Of a stretch of DNA of 64,000 nucleotides, positions 12,601 through 24,300 are shown piece after piece; the first letter of the stretch is position 1; every line of letters starts with the position of its first letter. Made by a program: the position numbers and the translations under genes. This DNA is from Rotaria sordida. Lineage: Eukaryota > Rotifera > Eurotatoria > Philodinida > Philodinidae. The notes beneath the pieces were generated by a model. That model was not told the DNA's origin, did not search any database, and saw only the letters and a program-made list of their open reading frames with translations. The DNA lies in the NCBI GenBank assembly GCA_905250125.1, contig CAJNOL010000712.1, positions 1 to 64,000 of the forward strand, read 5' to 3'.

Positions 12601-15600
12601 ACAAGAAGTAAATGTTTCAAAAGATGAAGAGATTTATTCAACTTTTGATATAAATAATTATTTGCATGAGTAAACTGAATTTATACAGTATTCTCCATGT
12701 GAAAATCATGATTCAACTATCGTGTTACTCATTTTCTTTTTATTATTGTAAAGAATCAATATACCTTCACATGTTACATTCATTGTTATATGTGGATAAA
12801 TAGCAAGAACATTCATAATATCATAATACTGTTCGTCTGTAATACTATGCAATATAGAACGACGTTGTTCATCATCCATTGCAACAAATTGTCCAATGGA
12901 TTTAATTGTATGCTAAAGAAAAAATAAGAATTTTTAAAAGTGTTTTAATAGATTTTATGTTCATTTATTTAGAAAAAGTCTATAATCTAATGAAACAACA
13001 TTGAACTCTAATATGAAAAATGATATAAATTGAATTGAATTGAAGTTCTCATTATTTTTAATTACGTACATGAAAAAAAGAAGATTATTATACTATATAA
13101 TTAATTGTATGTTTCATGATAAGTTACAATAAAACTGTAGATAAGCTAACTTCCGTTTAGATTAAACGAAAGATTGGTAGTGTTCTTTTCTGTAGTCTAT
13201 TTTTTGCCATAGAAAAATATAATAGAATGGAAAATGCACTAGTATTCATACATTGTGATACGGATAATTAAATCATATTCACCAGTAAAATAGTAAAAGT
13301 GTTACACGAATGTAACAGATGAAAAATATATCCTAGTTAAGATATATTAATTAATAGAAACACAAAACCTTCATTCCTTAGATTAAAAATTATTTTGGAA
13401 AATAATCTTAATGTTTTTATAGATGCTTAAAATAGAATATATACGCTAATCAATCCTACAAAATATTACTTAATCGTTTTAGATCAATGAATGTTCAAAG
13501 AATTAAAGATTTAATATAGTCGTACAATTGAGATTTTCTCTTTCGGAAGGATTAACTCAATTTCCGGAGGGGCATGATCTTCACACTGGATAGAATATTG
13601 TTTCGAATGAAAATCAAAGTTCTATTATTATCAAATAAAATTCCTGATTTTATTATTAAATCATGTGAATTTATCATAAAAAATGTCATACTTTTTTAGT
13701 TTCAAAAAATCTTAAATAATTTTCAGTAATATGTGGTAATTGAAGAAGTGGACTTTTTGTATTTAATAATGCTTGTACAAGCATTGCTGATAATTTCATT
13801 GTATTTTCAATTGTATCAAGTCGTGGAACATTTTTCACTATAATTAAAAATAATAAAAAAACAAAAATAAATTCAAATTTCAAATTCTTTGTGTTTCTGT
13901 TAAATATACATCGTCCAGCATGTCCCATAGCAACAAGTTGTGCTTCAATATTAATCATTTCATTAATTAAATATATCGATCGTCTTACAATGTACCGTTT
14001 ATCTAATATAAATACAAAAAATAAAACAAAATTAAATTAAAAAAAATATAAATTTACAAATATACCTTTTTCAAGATTATCACTTAATGTATCAAGTCGA
14101 TGAAGATGTGCATGAAGTAATGTACGTGCTTTTATACTATATGGTGCTTGAAATGGTCTTTCTTTAGTTTTTTCTTGTATATCAGGTAATTCTCTATATA
14201 ACTAAATAATCAAAAACAAAAAAAAGAAAAGAAGATTGGTTTTTTTATAAACAATTTTTATATTGATGTTTTCTCTTTTTCATTATAAAACTAACTTTTG
14301 GCAATTCAGTATTATCACTTGGTCGATCAATAATAATTGAATTTCGTGTACAATCAAATTCTGTTGACACACTTAAAATCATAATTGCACCTGCAAACAA
14401 AAAGATATTCTGAAATTATTCATTTTCTTTTTAGTATATTCACGAGAGAAAGTCTCCAACTGATCCACGCCATTTTCAATGTTATGACCATTTTACTGAT
14501 TTTTCTACCTAGCACACGATATATACAGAAAAATTGAACAATGAAATTTCAATCCGAAGATTTGCTCAAATGTAATTCTTACGGTCGTTTGAACACTCTA
14601 AAAGTTTCACGAAGGAACCTCTCGAGGTGATAAAAACCTTTTGAACTCAAGCTACTTTTATCTTGTAGATTCTAGAGAGTAGTGAAATATTCTGAGTTAG
14701 TTCGTTCTCTTAGTGCTTTTGGATGGAGTTATGATTGCTTAACTGGTTTTTTGATCTATGACATCATGTGAGTAGCAGTAGTAAATGAGTGAATTCCGTT
14801 CTAAACTATTATCCCCATTAAGAGGTCGTATGAACATTAGAATATCTTGAAAGTTTCCGACAAAATAAATACATCCTTCTCGAGATAATGAATTTTTGAA
14901 AAACGACTATTTCTTACAGGAAATTAAGAATTATCTTCGGAGAGTCGTTTTTTGAAAATTCATAATCTCGAGAAGGATGTATTTGTTTTGTCTGAAGCTT
15001 TCAAGATATTCTAGGATATGTCCTTGTCTAAATGTTCAGTTTTAAAAAAAGTTAATCTTTCAGGACTTTATAAACTATGAAACAAGTTTTTAAGAATCGA
15101 TATCCCCGAAAGGAAACATTTTTTTTTCCTCTGAAACTCTTCAAGTATTTCAATGACCACGACAACTAGATATCTTGGAAGTAAGTCCAAACTCGCTTAG
15201 AATTTTTCTTAGAATAATCTCTCCAACATATGAACAAAATATGATTGAAAATAGCATGGATTAGTTGAAGACCTTTCTTCGTCAGTGTTTCTCTATCATT
15301 AAACAAACAAAGAAAATCGATCAAACGATTGACAGATAAATATAAAAACAATATTATCATTGTATATCATAGAAAAGAAAAAAGAAAATATTTATTCGAT
15401 TTTACAACATACGTTTAATAATTATTGATGATGTTTTACTAAGAAATACCCAATAAAGATGAATAGTATCAATTAATATATGATCACCAGCATAACGTGC
15501 TGATTTTTGCCACCAAACACACTTTTATAAATAAAGAGAAATTTATTTTTTTTTGTTTCTAAATAATCATCAATTTACATACAACAATAACTGGAAGTAC

Positions 15601-17847
15601 AATCATAAATACGCCAGTATAAATTAAAAGAACAAATGTAGAATTTTGATGATCGACTAACCATTTTGGTAAAGCAATGTCAAAACGAGTAACTATAAAA
15701 CGAAATCAATTTTAAGCTGAAAAAAAAACCAAAGAATTTGTAAAAAATAAACAAACCTCCTGGTCCATCAGGATTCCCATATTTTTTCCAATTTTCTTTT
15801 GCTTCTTCATCAGTTAAAGTTTTATAAGCTTTAGCAATTTCTTTCTATAAGAAAAAAAAAGATTATATTTCATTTATCATTAAACGATTTTTTAAAAAAA
15901 TTTTTCTACTTACAAATTTTTCTGGATCACCACCACGATCAGGATGATGTTTTTTACTTAATTCACGATAAGTTCATTTTATTTCACTAATTGTAGCTTC
16001 CTAAAACAAACAAAGAATTTCTTTTGTTAGAAAATATTAAAAAAACCACATGAAAAATTTACTCGATGAATATCAAGTACAGCAAATGGATCATATTCTT
16101 TATGTTCAATTTCTATTAATGATACACGATAAGCAAGTACTAATAATATAATTCATGCTAATAAAAAACCAATTTTACTAAAATAGAAAAAAATAAAATG
16201 AAAATTAGAATTTTTATCAAAATCGAATAGATCATAATGGATTTTGTCATTGCCTTTTTTTTACAAAGATATTAAACATAAGGAAATAGAAATGATTAAT
16301 CAATCATAGTTTTTAATGTACTGATTTTTGTTTGTACAAAAATTACTTTACTACCAGCTATGATAATAATAATAATACATCGGACAAGTCCCTTATGATC
16401 AATAGAAATTGAAACTATATAAAAGTCAACGGAAATCATCGTTTTCCCTTCTAGAATAATTTCTTTCTTTCATGAATTTGCTTGTTTTTTCATAATCAAA
16501 GTCATTTTTTTTACATTATTTGTTCGAAGGCTTTTATAAAATTTTTTTACAATGTTTAAATATATTTTAAACATTTTATACATAACCTATTATATCTAAT
16601 AGTTTGAAAAAGTTGCACTTCACTTGCTGCCATAAGACTGTAACGGAAACTTTTATCTGTCATTTATTTTCATTTTACAGACGTTATAACATATTATAGT
16701 TAATCATTTTTGATCTTAAGCCTCAAGAGACAGATCCAAAAGCTTTTCATTTACTATAAAAATAGATCTGTACTCGTTAACTTCTTAATTTATCATAAAT
16801 GGTACTAAACTGTTGTCTTTTAAACAATAGATTACAGTGTAGTGAAAAGTACACTGAATGAAGGCGCGCAAACATCTCTCTCAAAAAAAATGGTTTGCCA
16901 ATGATTAGTTTGCTGCAAATCATTTGCCTACAATGAGTATTTCAAGTAAGATACATCGTATCAATTTAGATAATATGCTCGATTTCTAGGGAAAGCAGAC
17001 TTGTAAAGTGAACTTGATCATTTTTGAAACTCTTGATTCTTATATCATTTTGTAGAATATATACTTGTCTTTAATTCTATGCAAAAAAAAACTCGGTAAT
17101 ATAATGTATGCAGTAAATAACACTATTGTTGCCTAAAAATGTCAATTCTCTATGTCTAAACTTAATTTTCGCATCTTATATTGAATCTGTATTCGGAAAC
17201 AATACAAAATTTTGATTCAAACTCAATGTTTTCACATTTCTGTCAGCTCCTTAAAAACGTTGAAAAATGAACGAATATTTATGTAAAATTAATTTTCGAT
17301 AACTCGTTAATATGCTGGCAATTTCATACAAGTTTTGTAAGCTAAAAACGATTAGAGAGTTCAAGATATAACATTTTCGTTTCGTCCAATTGAAATCAAA
17401 AAGATTCAACATCTTTTGCATGTCATCTACGATTTCTTTTTAAAAATATTTCTAATTTAAACTCGAGTATAAATATATGATTTTTTACGTCAATATAGCT
17501 CGTCGTCGTGGATTAGGCTTATTTGCATGTAACAATTGATGTTTATAACGACATGGAGCAATATTCGATGTATCTTCAGGATGTAATGGCGTATTTTCTA
17601 AATATTTCATAAAAAATACAATAAAATATCCATGATTTTTCTTTTGTCTTTTCTCTTACTTCTTTTTTCTGATTTCGGCCATAGCCAATAAGTTGTTGAT
17701 ATAAGTATTAATGCATAAAATGATAGAAAAAAATAATAAAATTTACCACCATTTTCATCATACTAAAAATCAAAACGAATTCAATATTTCTAATCGATAC
17801 AACAAAAAAAAAATATTATTACTAACCTCAAATTTCATTCCAGCCAT
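9689..17847 (-). CDS. SEC63: SEC63 translocation protein homologue, interrupted
   Basis: Multi-exon minus-strand gene. Exon 1 (17847-17827) encodes MAGMKFE, and the order then follows SEC63: two N-terminal membrane segments, a J domain with the HHPD motif (about 15930), GNPDGPG and a third membrane segment (15780-15590). Then come Brl-type repeats with KSPLLQLPHI (about 13735) and an acidic C-terminus with ADRKHHSLIS (about 10100), ending SDSDKD-TAG at 9689. SEC63 recruits BiP to the ER translocon through its lumenal J domain. Anomalies: in-frame TGA codons at 16153-16155, 15974-15976 and 10125-10127, the first and last at positions where human SEC63 has Trp, and an apparent frameshift at a 9-base homopolymer (11786-11794). 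Other Trp codons in the gene are TGG. It may be a decaying paralogue or allele, or contain consensus errors. Splice junctions look conserved. Confidence 0.85.
10967..11404. repeat. Fold-back element with array of short palindromes, in SEC63 intron
   Basis: The outer ends ATATGTCGTATCGAAGTTAC (10967) and its reverse complement (ending 11404) define a large inverted repeat. The centre is an AT-rich perfect palindrome around 11140/11141. The arms are unequal (174 versus 264 bp). The right arm carries four self-palindromic units of about 20 bp (GTCGAAGTTGTAACTTCGAC type) at about 11268, 11298, 11328 and 11358, a spacing near 30 bp; the left arm has one clear unit plus a degenerate one. Short ORFs crossing the element are by-products. 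Family unrecognised. Confidence 0.85.
12203..12699. repeat. Imperfect palindromic element in SEC63 intron
   Basis: The left arm starts at CATGTACGTAAGTTCAG (12204). The right arm, ending near 12699, reads as its diverged reverse complement through the shared blocks TTCAGTTTACTCAT, AAATCTCTT.ATCTTTTGAAA and CAAAAGTA. The centre is near 12450. MITE-like, non-coding, between SEC63 exons. Confidence 0.75.
12915..13690 (-). other. Long SEC63 intron
   Basis: About 775 bp between the exon ending FFETKK and the exon starting HTIKSIGQF. AT-rich; no repeat or ORF that I can support. Confidence 0.5.
14395..15410 (-). other. Long SEC63 intron with fold-back repeat
   Basis: About 1 kb between SEC63 exons. 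It contains an inverted repeat at 14822-15020. The remainder has higher complexity than the flanking introns but no recognisable coding potential; a 64-codon minus-strand frame (15166-15360) shows no domain. Confidence 0.5.
14822..15020. repeat. Inverted repeat in SEC63 intron
   Basis: The arms around 14850-14912 and 14945-15013 are reverse complements (shared ACATCCTTCTCGAGAT and TTGAAAAACGACT blocks), with a centre near 14930. Small fold-back element. Confidence 0.75.
16200..17460 (-). other. Longest SEC63 intron
   Basis: About 1.26 kb between the exon encoding RRRAILT and the exon encoding KIGFLLA. No inverted repeat, RNA gene or ORF that I can support. Confidence 0.45.
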
Positions 17848-18353
17848 AATATTCTGTCTTTTTTTTTCTTCCTCCCTTGATTAAATATTTATCAATACAA
17901 TACCATTACTTCTTCTTCATTTCCTAGTTATTCTTGATAACAAATAAAAATAAAAAAAATCTAAACAAAACAAAAAGTTTATAATTTTCAAGCACAAATA
18001 TTTATTTAATTTAAATTCTGGTTTATTTTGTTAAATAGCAATAAAAAGATTAAATTAAACATAAAACAACGACAAGACAAAAAAAAAGCAAGTAGACATT
18101 CAAATGCACTAATCATTAGTTTTTACATTGTTCATTCTAACGGGAGAAAAAAAACTGAATAGATTAAAAAGAAATATCGTCACAATAGCACAAGAAAAAA
18201 AAATCAGACATTTAGATATTTGTATACTTTTGTTTTGTTTTTGTAAATGACAAGATAAAATTTTCATTAGAAATTGACAAAGAAAAGAAAAAAGCAAGAT
18301 TTTGTATTTTGGCTTTGTTTTTTGCCCACTGTGTGTTAAATGAATAAATATTT

Positions 18354-21300
18354 TTAACGATAATTTTGAAGTAATTGAACAACATATTTAGAACTAATTT
18401 GTCCAAAATGTGTGTTTAAATATTCTCGACCACCATGTTTAAGCCATTCTTGTTCAAAATCACTTTCAAGAATTTCAGCACCTTTTTTCGATGTTAAACC
18501 TGTTTCATCTAAACTTAATTCACACATATTCATATCATCAACACCAGCAACAAGAAGTACTGCTTCTTTATTTGGATGAATTTCCATTTGACGAGCAATC
18601 CATTTATCTAAGAACAAAAACAACACAAAAAAAATAGATCGTTGATAAAGAATTAAAAACAAATATTGTATCTTACCATCAAAATGAGCATACCACCATC
18701 CTTTCTTTTTTTGTTCACCATGTGTATTTCGATTTTGATCATTAGGACGAATAAATGGAATGCGAAAATATCGCTGTTCAGCTCCTTTACCACTACTATT
18801 CTTTTTCGAATTAGTAGTTGTTAATAGTTGTCCAGCTTTTTTCATTGATCCACTTGATGTTGATGTACTACTAGCCATTGAAGGTGGCACAACTTTTAAA
18901 TAAAAATATTTTAAATTAAACTTTTTTGTTTTATGAAAATATCAATGTAAATCAATTTTAGAACAAATTATTTTTTATTGTAAGTTCAATGAAATAGATT
19001 CGAATTTACTTTTCATTATAAAATCATAATTATGTAGTTCTAAATATGAATCAATTCTAGACTATGAAAACGAGTGTTTATTAAAACTAACTATTCTTTT
19101 GAAATGATAAAGATCCATTGTTATTATTATAAATTAAATCCATTTTGTGCAATAACAACAATAATATTTAAGATATACGAGGTGCAGCAGCTTCCATGAT
19201 TTAGTTTTTCAGGATCGTTTAAAATATTTTCATAAACCCCGTTATACATATTATTATTGAATGAAAGGAATTAGATTGAAGGTAGACATCTAGCTGCAGG
19301 TGAGAGTGAGAACGACATCATAAGACGAAAGATCGACTATGAGGAGGGCTGACCCATGGGAAATATGATTCTCTTTTAGTACAGTTATGGTGTAGTATAT
19401 GCTATTAATAGATGAATTCGCTGGATCAAATTAACCTTATAAATTGCAAAAAAAAACATGAATCTCAGTAGTCGCTCGATTTGTCTACAATCGTTTACAT
19501 ATTGTGCTGAATTGTAAACAGTCGTATACAGCAAAGTTACGATGAAAATATAAATAGGTGTATCAATCGACCGATAAAGGAAATTAATTAATTCGAAAAA
19601 AGATTTCTGGAGTATTTTAATTTTTTATAGATTTTGAAAATAATGGATTTATGTATTTCAGTTAATAGTATCCACGTCATTGAAATAGTGTAAGTTTTCA
19701 TCACTAATTGCGATATTTAGAAAAACTACGATATAAGAATCATCTATATAAAAATTATTTGTATATTTTTTTATTTCTGAAAACAAGAAAAACTAAATTT
19801 TTATGGCTTTTTCCTTAACAAATATTTTTAGTATTTCTATGGCATGACATCTGATAGAAAACTTCGTACTAAATATTTACTATCTGATTAATTTCAATCA
19901 ATAAGAAAATAGACGTGCTCATTTTGTTTTTTAAGCTCTTGTATAATTCATCTTCTTATATTAGAGAAACTATTTTAATTTATTAGATAAATTTCAAGAA
20001 CAATGACATTTTAGGTATGATTTTACAAAATAGATTATGCAATGGCAGATTTAGCCGGGGCATTGAGACTGATCGCTTCCCCCTCAAAAGATTTTTACTA
20101 TTTTTTTCTAGCAAGAAAAGATTTAAAATGAGCTTCAAAATACGTTTTATGATCATGATCGTCTCCTGTTTCTATCGAAGCGCACCACTTCCCTCTTCCC
20201 CGCATAAAAATTCAAGATCCACCACTGAAATTAAATTCTTTTTATTTACCTCAGTTCCAACAATAGTTTCATCAGTATAGGTCTTATTTAGATGAATCTC
20301 AACAACAATTTTATCAATAAATGTAATTGAAATTTTAAAAAAATGATATTTTTATACACAGATGGAGGCAAAAAGAAAAATTCATCCTTTTTACTTATGA
20401 GTATGCAACATCAAATGACGTCATATTCGAAAGTATACAATAATTATAATTCTCGTACTAGATTCCTAAGGAAATTGCTGAGGAGATCCCTGTAGTGATT
20501 CTCACGGAGTTTCCAATAGACATATTGGACGTTCTTTTATGAAAAATTGACAAGAGTTACTCATTCATTATTTTAAAAAACATTGTAGATTAATCGCAAA
20601 TCTTTTATTGAAAATCAGCGAAAACCGTTAGTGTATGCAATTTAATCGTGATAGAATCTCATGATTAATCAGTTTTATAAATCGCTGATTTTAGTGACAT
20701 GAGTCATCATTATCTGTATGATGGCTTCTTTCTAAATCCTTAATTAATTCTCGATTGAAATATTATCGTTTATTTATAGAAAATAGATTCACTGCTTTTT
20801 TCTTTTATATAGCATTGAATTCAAAGAGAAACGATTAGACTTTAGTGTATGTTTAACTGTGTTAATATTTTGTTAATGAATAAACTTACCATTATTTAAA
20901 ATATCGTTTGGAGCTCGTTCTTCAGCTTCATCCATTTTATCATCTAATGCTGATGGATTTTTTCCTTTTCGATTTTTTGATTTCCATGCATGATAAACTT
21001 TTAAACGTCGATGAAATTCTTCTCGACAAGCTTCAAGTAATTCCAAATCTAATTAAAATATAAATAAATAAAATATTTTCGTTGTTGTTGTTGTTTTAAT
21101 GGTTTTTGTAATTTATTTACCACAAGATGTATTAATTAAATCACGTAATTGAGCATATGTATGTTTACTTAAATCATGTTTTTGATTAACAGTAGGATGA
21201 CGTCTTCGTTGTAAATGTGGTAAATCCGCTTCGCCACCTGTTTCTAAAGCAAGACGTCGTGCTAAATCATAATCACGACGTTCACGTTCATTCACTTCAG

Positions 21301-24300
21301 CTAAATGAGCTTCTTCATCAGATTCTTTTGCTTGACGTTCTTTCTATAGAAAGAGATTTTTTTTTGTTTTTAAAAAATATATATATATTTGTTTTTCTTT
21401 TTATTCTTACTTGACGTTTTGTTTCTTCAGCAGTAAGTTTACCTTTGAACTGTTCTTCTTCTTTTTGACGTTGAGCAATAGCTGAACGTCTAATGTTCAT
21501 AGAAGTATTTTTTAAAAAAAGAAGAATTTGTTAAATTCTTACTGTCGAAATTCTTCTTTTTCTTGTTCTAAAAGTTGTTCTTCAGCAAGTTTTTTTTTCT
21601 TTTCACGTTCAAGTTCCATCTAAATATTTAAGATTGTTATTTATTTTCTTGTTAATTAAATAAGAGCGATTGTTATATTTATTTACTTGAATTTTTTTTA
21701 AACGTTCTTCTTCTTCTTTTATTTCTTGTTCAGCAAGAACTTGTTTTAATCGACGAAATTCACGATCAATTGATGAAACAAGATCATTGTATGCATTATC
21801 AATATGTGTTGAATTCACAGATGTATTCTAAAAATAGAAACAAAAATAGAATTTAATACAATTTCAATTTTACTAATTGATATTTATTTATAAAGTTTTC
21901 AATACTTAGTGAATAGATAAGAAATTTTCAATGGCATTGAAATCAAACTGACGTATATCAACTCTTACATTTTTTTTTATACTTAAGATCTTCCTCAAAA
22001 AAAGTTAATTTTTGTCAAAAAAATGAAAATAAAGATAAACGTATGGGAAGATATTTCGAAATCTTATCTTTCACAAACGGCATGATTTTTTATTTAATAT
22101 CTTGTGTTTTTTTGCCAAAATTTTTGATGATTTTCGTTACCTTCTACTTTTTCTCTGTTTATACTCTCCAGATTATACGATCCAGAATTCTCACTAGGCC
22201 TGCATTCTATATATTTAACCTTGTTCTTGTTTGAAAGAATATATCAAGATGTCAGGCATGACATAGTCCTTTGCTTTGAATTAAGCTGTTACGATTACAT
22301 AACAAAGTGCTTTTACCATTAGCGTCATTTTTTTGAGAGTTATTCGAGACTTTGAATACTGATCATTCCTTTTCTTCGCATAAAAAGTAATAGTTTTCAA
22401 AACAGAAATGGGTTCTGCCAGACACTGTAGTCTGACATGCTCTTTCAAATACAGAAAAAATTAAATCTATAGAATGAGAGCCCACAGAGAATTTCGAATT
22501 GCTGAATGGACTATTTTTGACTCTTGTCTGTGAAATATCTGCCAAAAACATGATGGTACAGGACTAAAAATTTTACTAAAGCGTCTCCACTTTAGCTTTA
22601 ACATGTTCTGAAAACTTCATGCAATTTGAATGTATCTGGCTTGAGATCGATTTTTGAGGAGAATGTATGGCCTCAACACTAAACTGTAAGTTGTAATAAA
22701 ATATCTAAAATCTTATAATATTGAATTTAAGAATTTTGATAATATTCTTTCGTATTTGAAATTTTCAAAGCATCTTTTATATGGAAATACAAGGAGTCTT
22801 CTAATACATTGAAAATAGGAACTGGAACGATGAGCACGAGAAAAGTTCAGCACATCAAAAAAAATAAATAAAGATCAATATGACGTCTATTGAAAGATCA
22901 ATGAATATATACAGATGTGGATGTTAGTCTTCTCTAGGCATACAATCGAATCTAATAACAGAGTTTCAATATTTCAAAGTTATCTCATTGATTATGAACT
23001 ATATCAATAAACTATCGCGCCACAAATATAGAAAGATGTCTACCTTTCACAATCACATGGAGAATGATTCAATATAAATATCTTAGCAAGGATATGTACG
23101 TTCTGGTTCAAACTTTGACGATGTTTCGAGTGAATATAAGATCTATCTGTAGAGCAAATTTCAGCTCGAAACTCCATTATCTGGATTCTCAAAGATTCTA
23201 TGTTCATAGGGAAAAAATTGAGTAAAATACTCATAGTTCAACAAGTGAAGACTGGAAAACGAAACTAAAACAGACTTTTCTAGTACTCAACATGGCCAAT
23301 CGAATAACAATAGTCTCAAGCGAAAAATGATTGTACAATTAAGAATGTTCTCTCGTTAGGCATTAATCGATATATTGTTAGAAAACTTATTTTAATAATG
23401 TAAAATTTGTTATAGACAACCATTATCGGATAAACATAATTAATTTTGGATATATTTTATTTATAAAACAAATCTATAATTTTATATAAATAAATTTCAA
23501 ATGAAACCTACTGTAATTTCATTAATTAATTGATCAATTCGTTGTCTTAATTGTTGTACTTGTTTATAAACTTGTTCTTTATTAAATTTCATTTGTCCAA
23601 CAATTTTTTCCATAGAAGCAACTTGTTCATGTAATGCTTTAACTTTAACTAAACCTCGAATTCTAAGAAAAAAAAGAAATCAAAGAACAAATATTAATAA
23701 AATACATTTGAAAAGGTTTTTATATCTACCGTGGTGCATAACGTTTATAAACTAAATGCATACGAACATGTCTTTGAATATCAACTAAACATTGACGTCG
23801 ATAAAGAATTTTATTTCTAACTAAATAATAAAAATAAATTATTATTATTATTAATATTTTTTTTTTGTTCCTTTTTAATTAATTTACGTTTAATAACTGA
23901 TAAAACACACCATTGAGCTTTTTTCCATCGTGTCCATAAAAGCCATTGTTTAACTTTAGATATAAGTACAGCTAAATTTTTTGGATCAGATTTCATAATT
24001 ACATCAAATTCAGCAAATTTTCCCGGACGAAAAAAAACTTTTGTTAAACCAAATTTAAAATCTGTATCATGAAGATTTAAAGCTTTAAATAATGCTTTAC
24101 AAAAAAGACGTGGATCAAGCCGTGCTAATTCTTTCGGTAAATATGATTTATACATTGCATATAATTCAGCAAATTGTGTACGTGATGGAAAACCTTGTTG
24201 CATTAAATCTAACACTGATACCATACCTATTGAAAAAAGAATATATATTTATTTTAATTCTAAAAAAATATTTTCTTTAAGTCTTACCGCTACATTGTAA

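Noticed and set aside
9689..17847. TGA decoded as tryptophan (variant genetic code)
   Set aside because: Trp codons elsewhere in SEC63, MYO6, SLC9 and SLC13 are TGG, and SLC9, SLC13, the 7TM receptor and the duplicated gene appear to terminate at TGA. The three TGA codons are confined to SEC63 (plus one in the dead gag).
20017..20280. 87-codon plus-strand ORF in the MYO6 intron
   Set aside because: Lies in an antisense intronic stretch with no domain, no splice partners and low-complexity residues.
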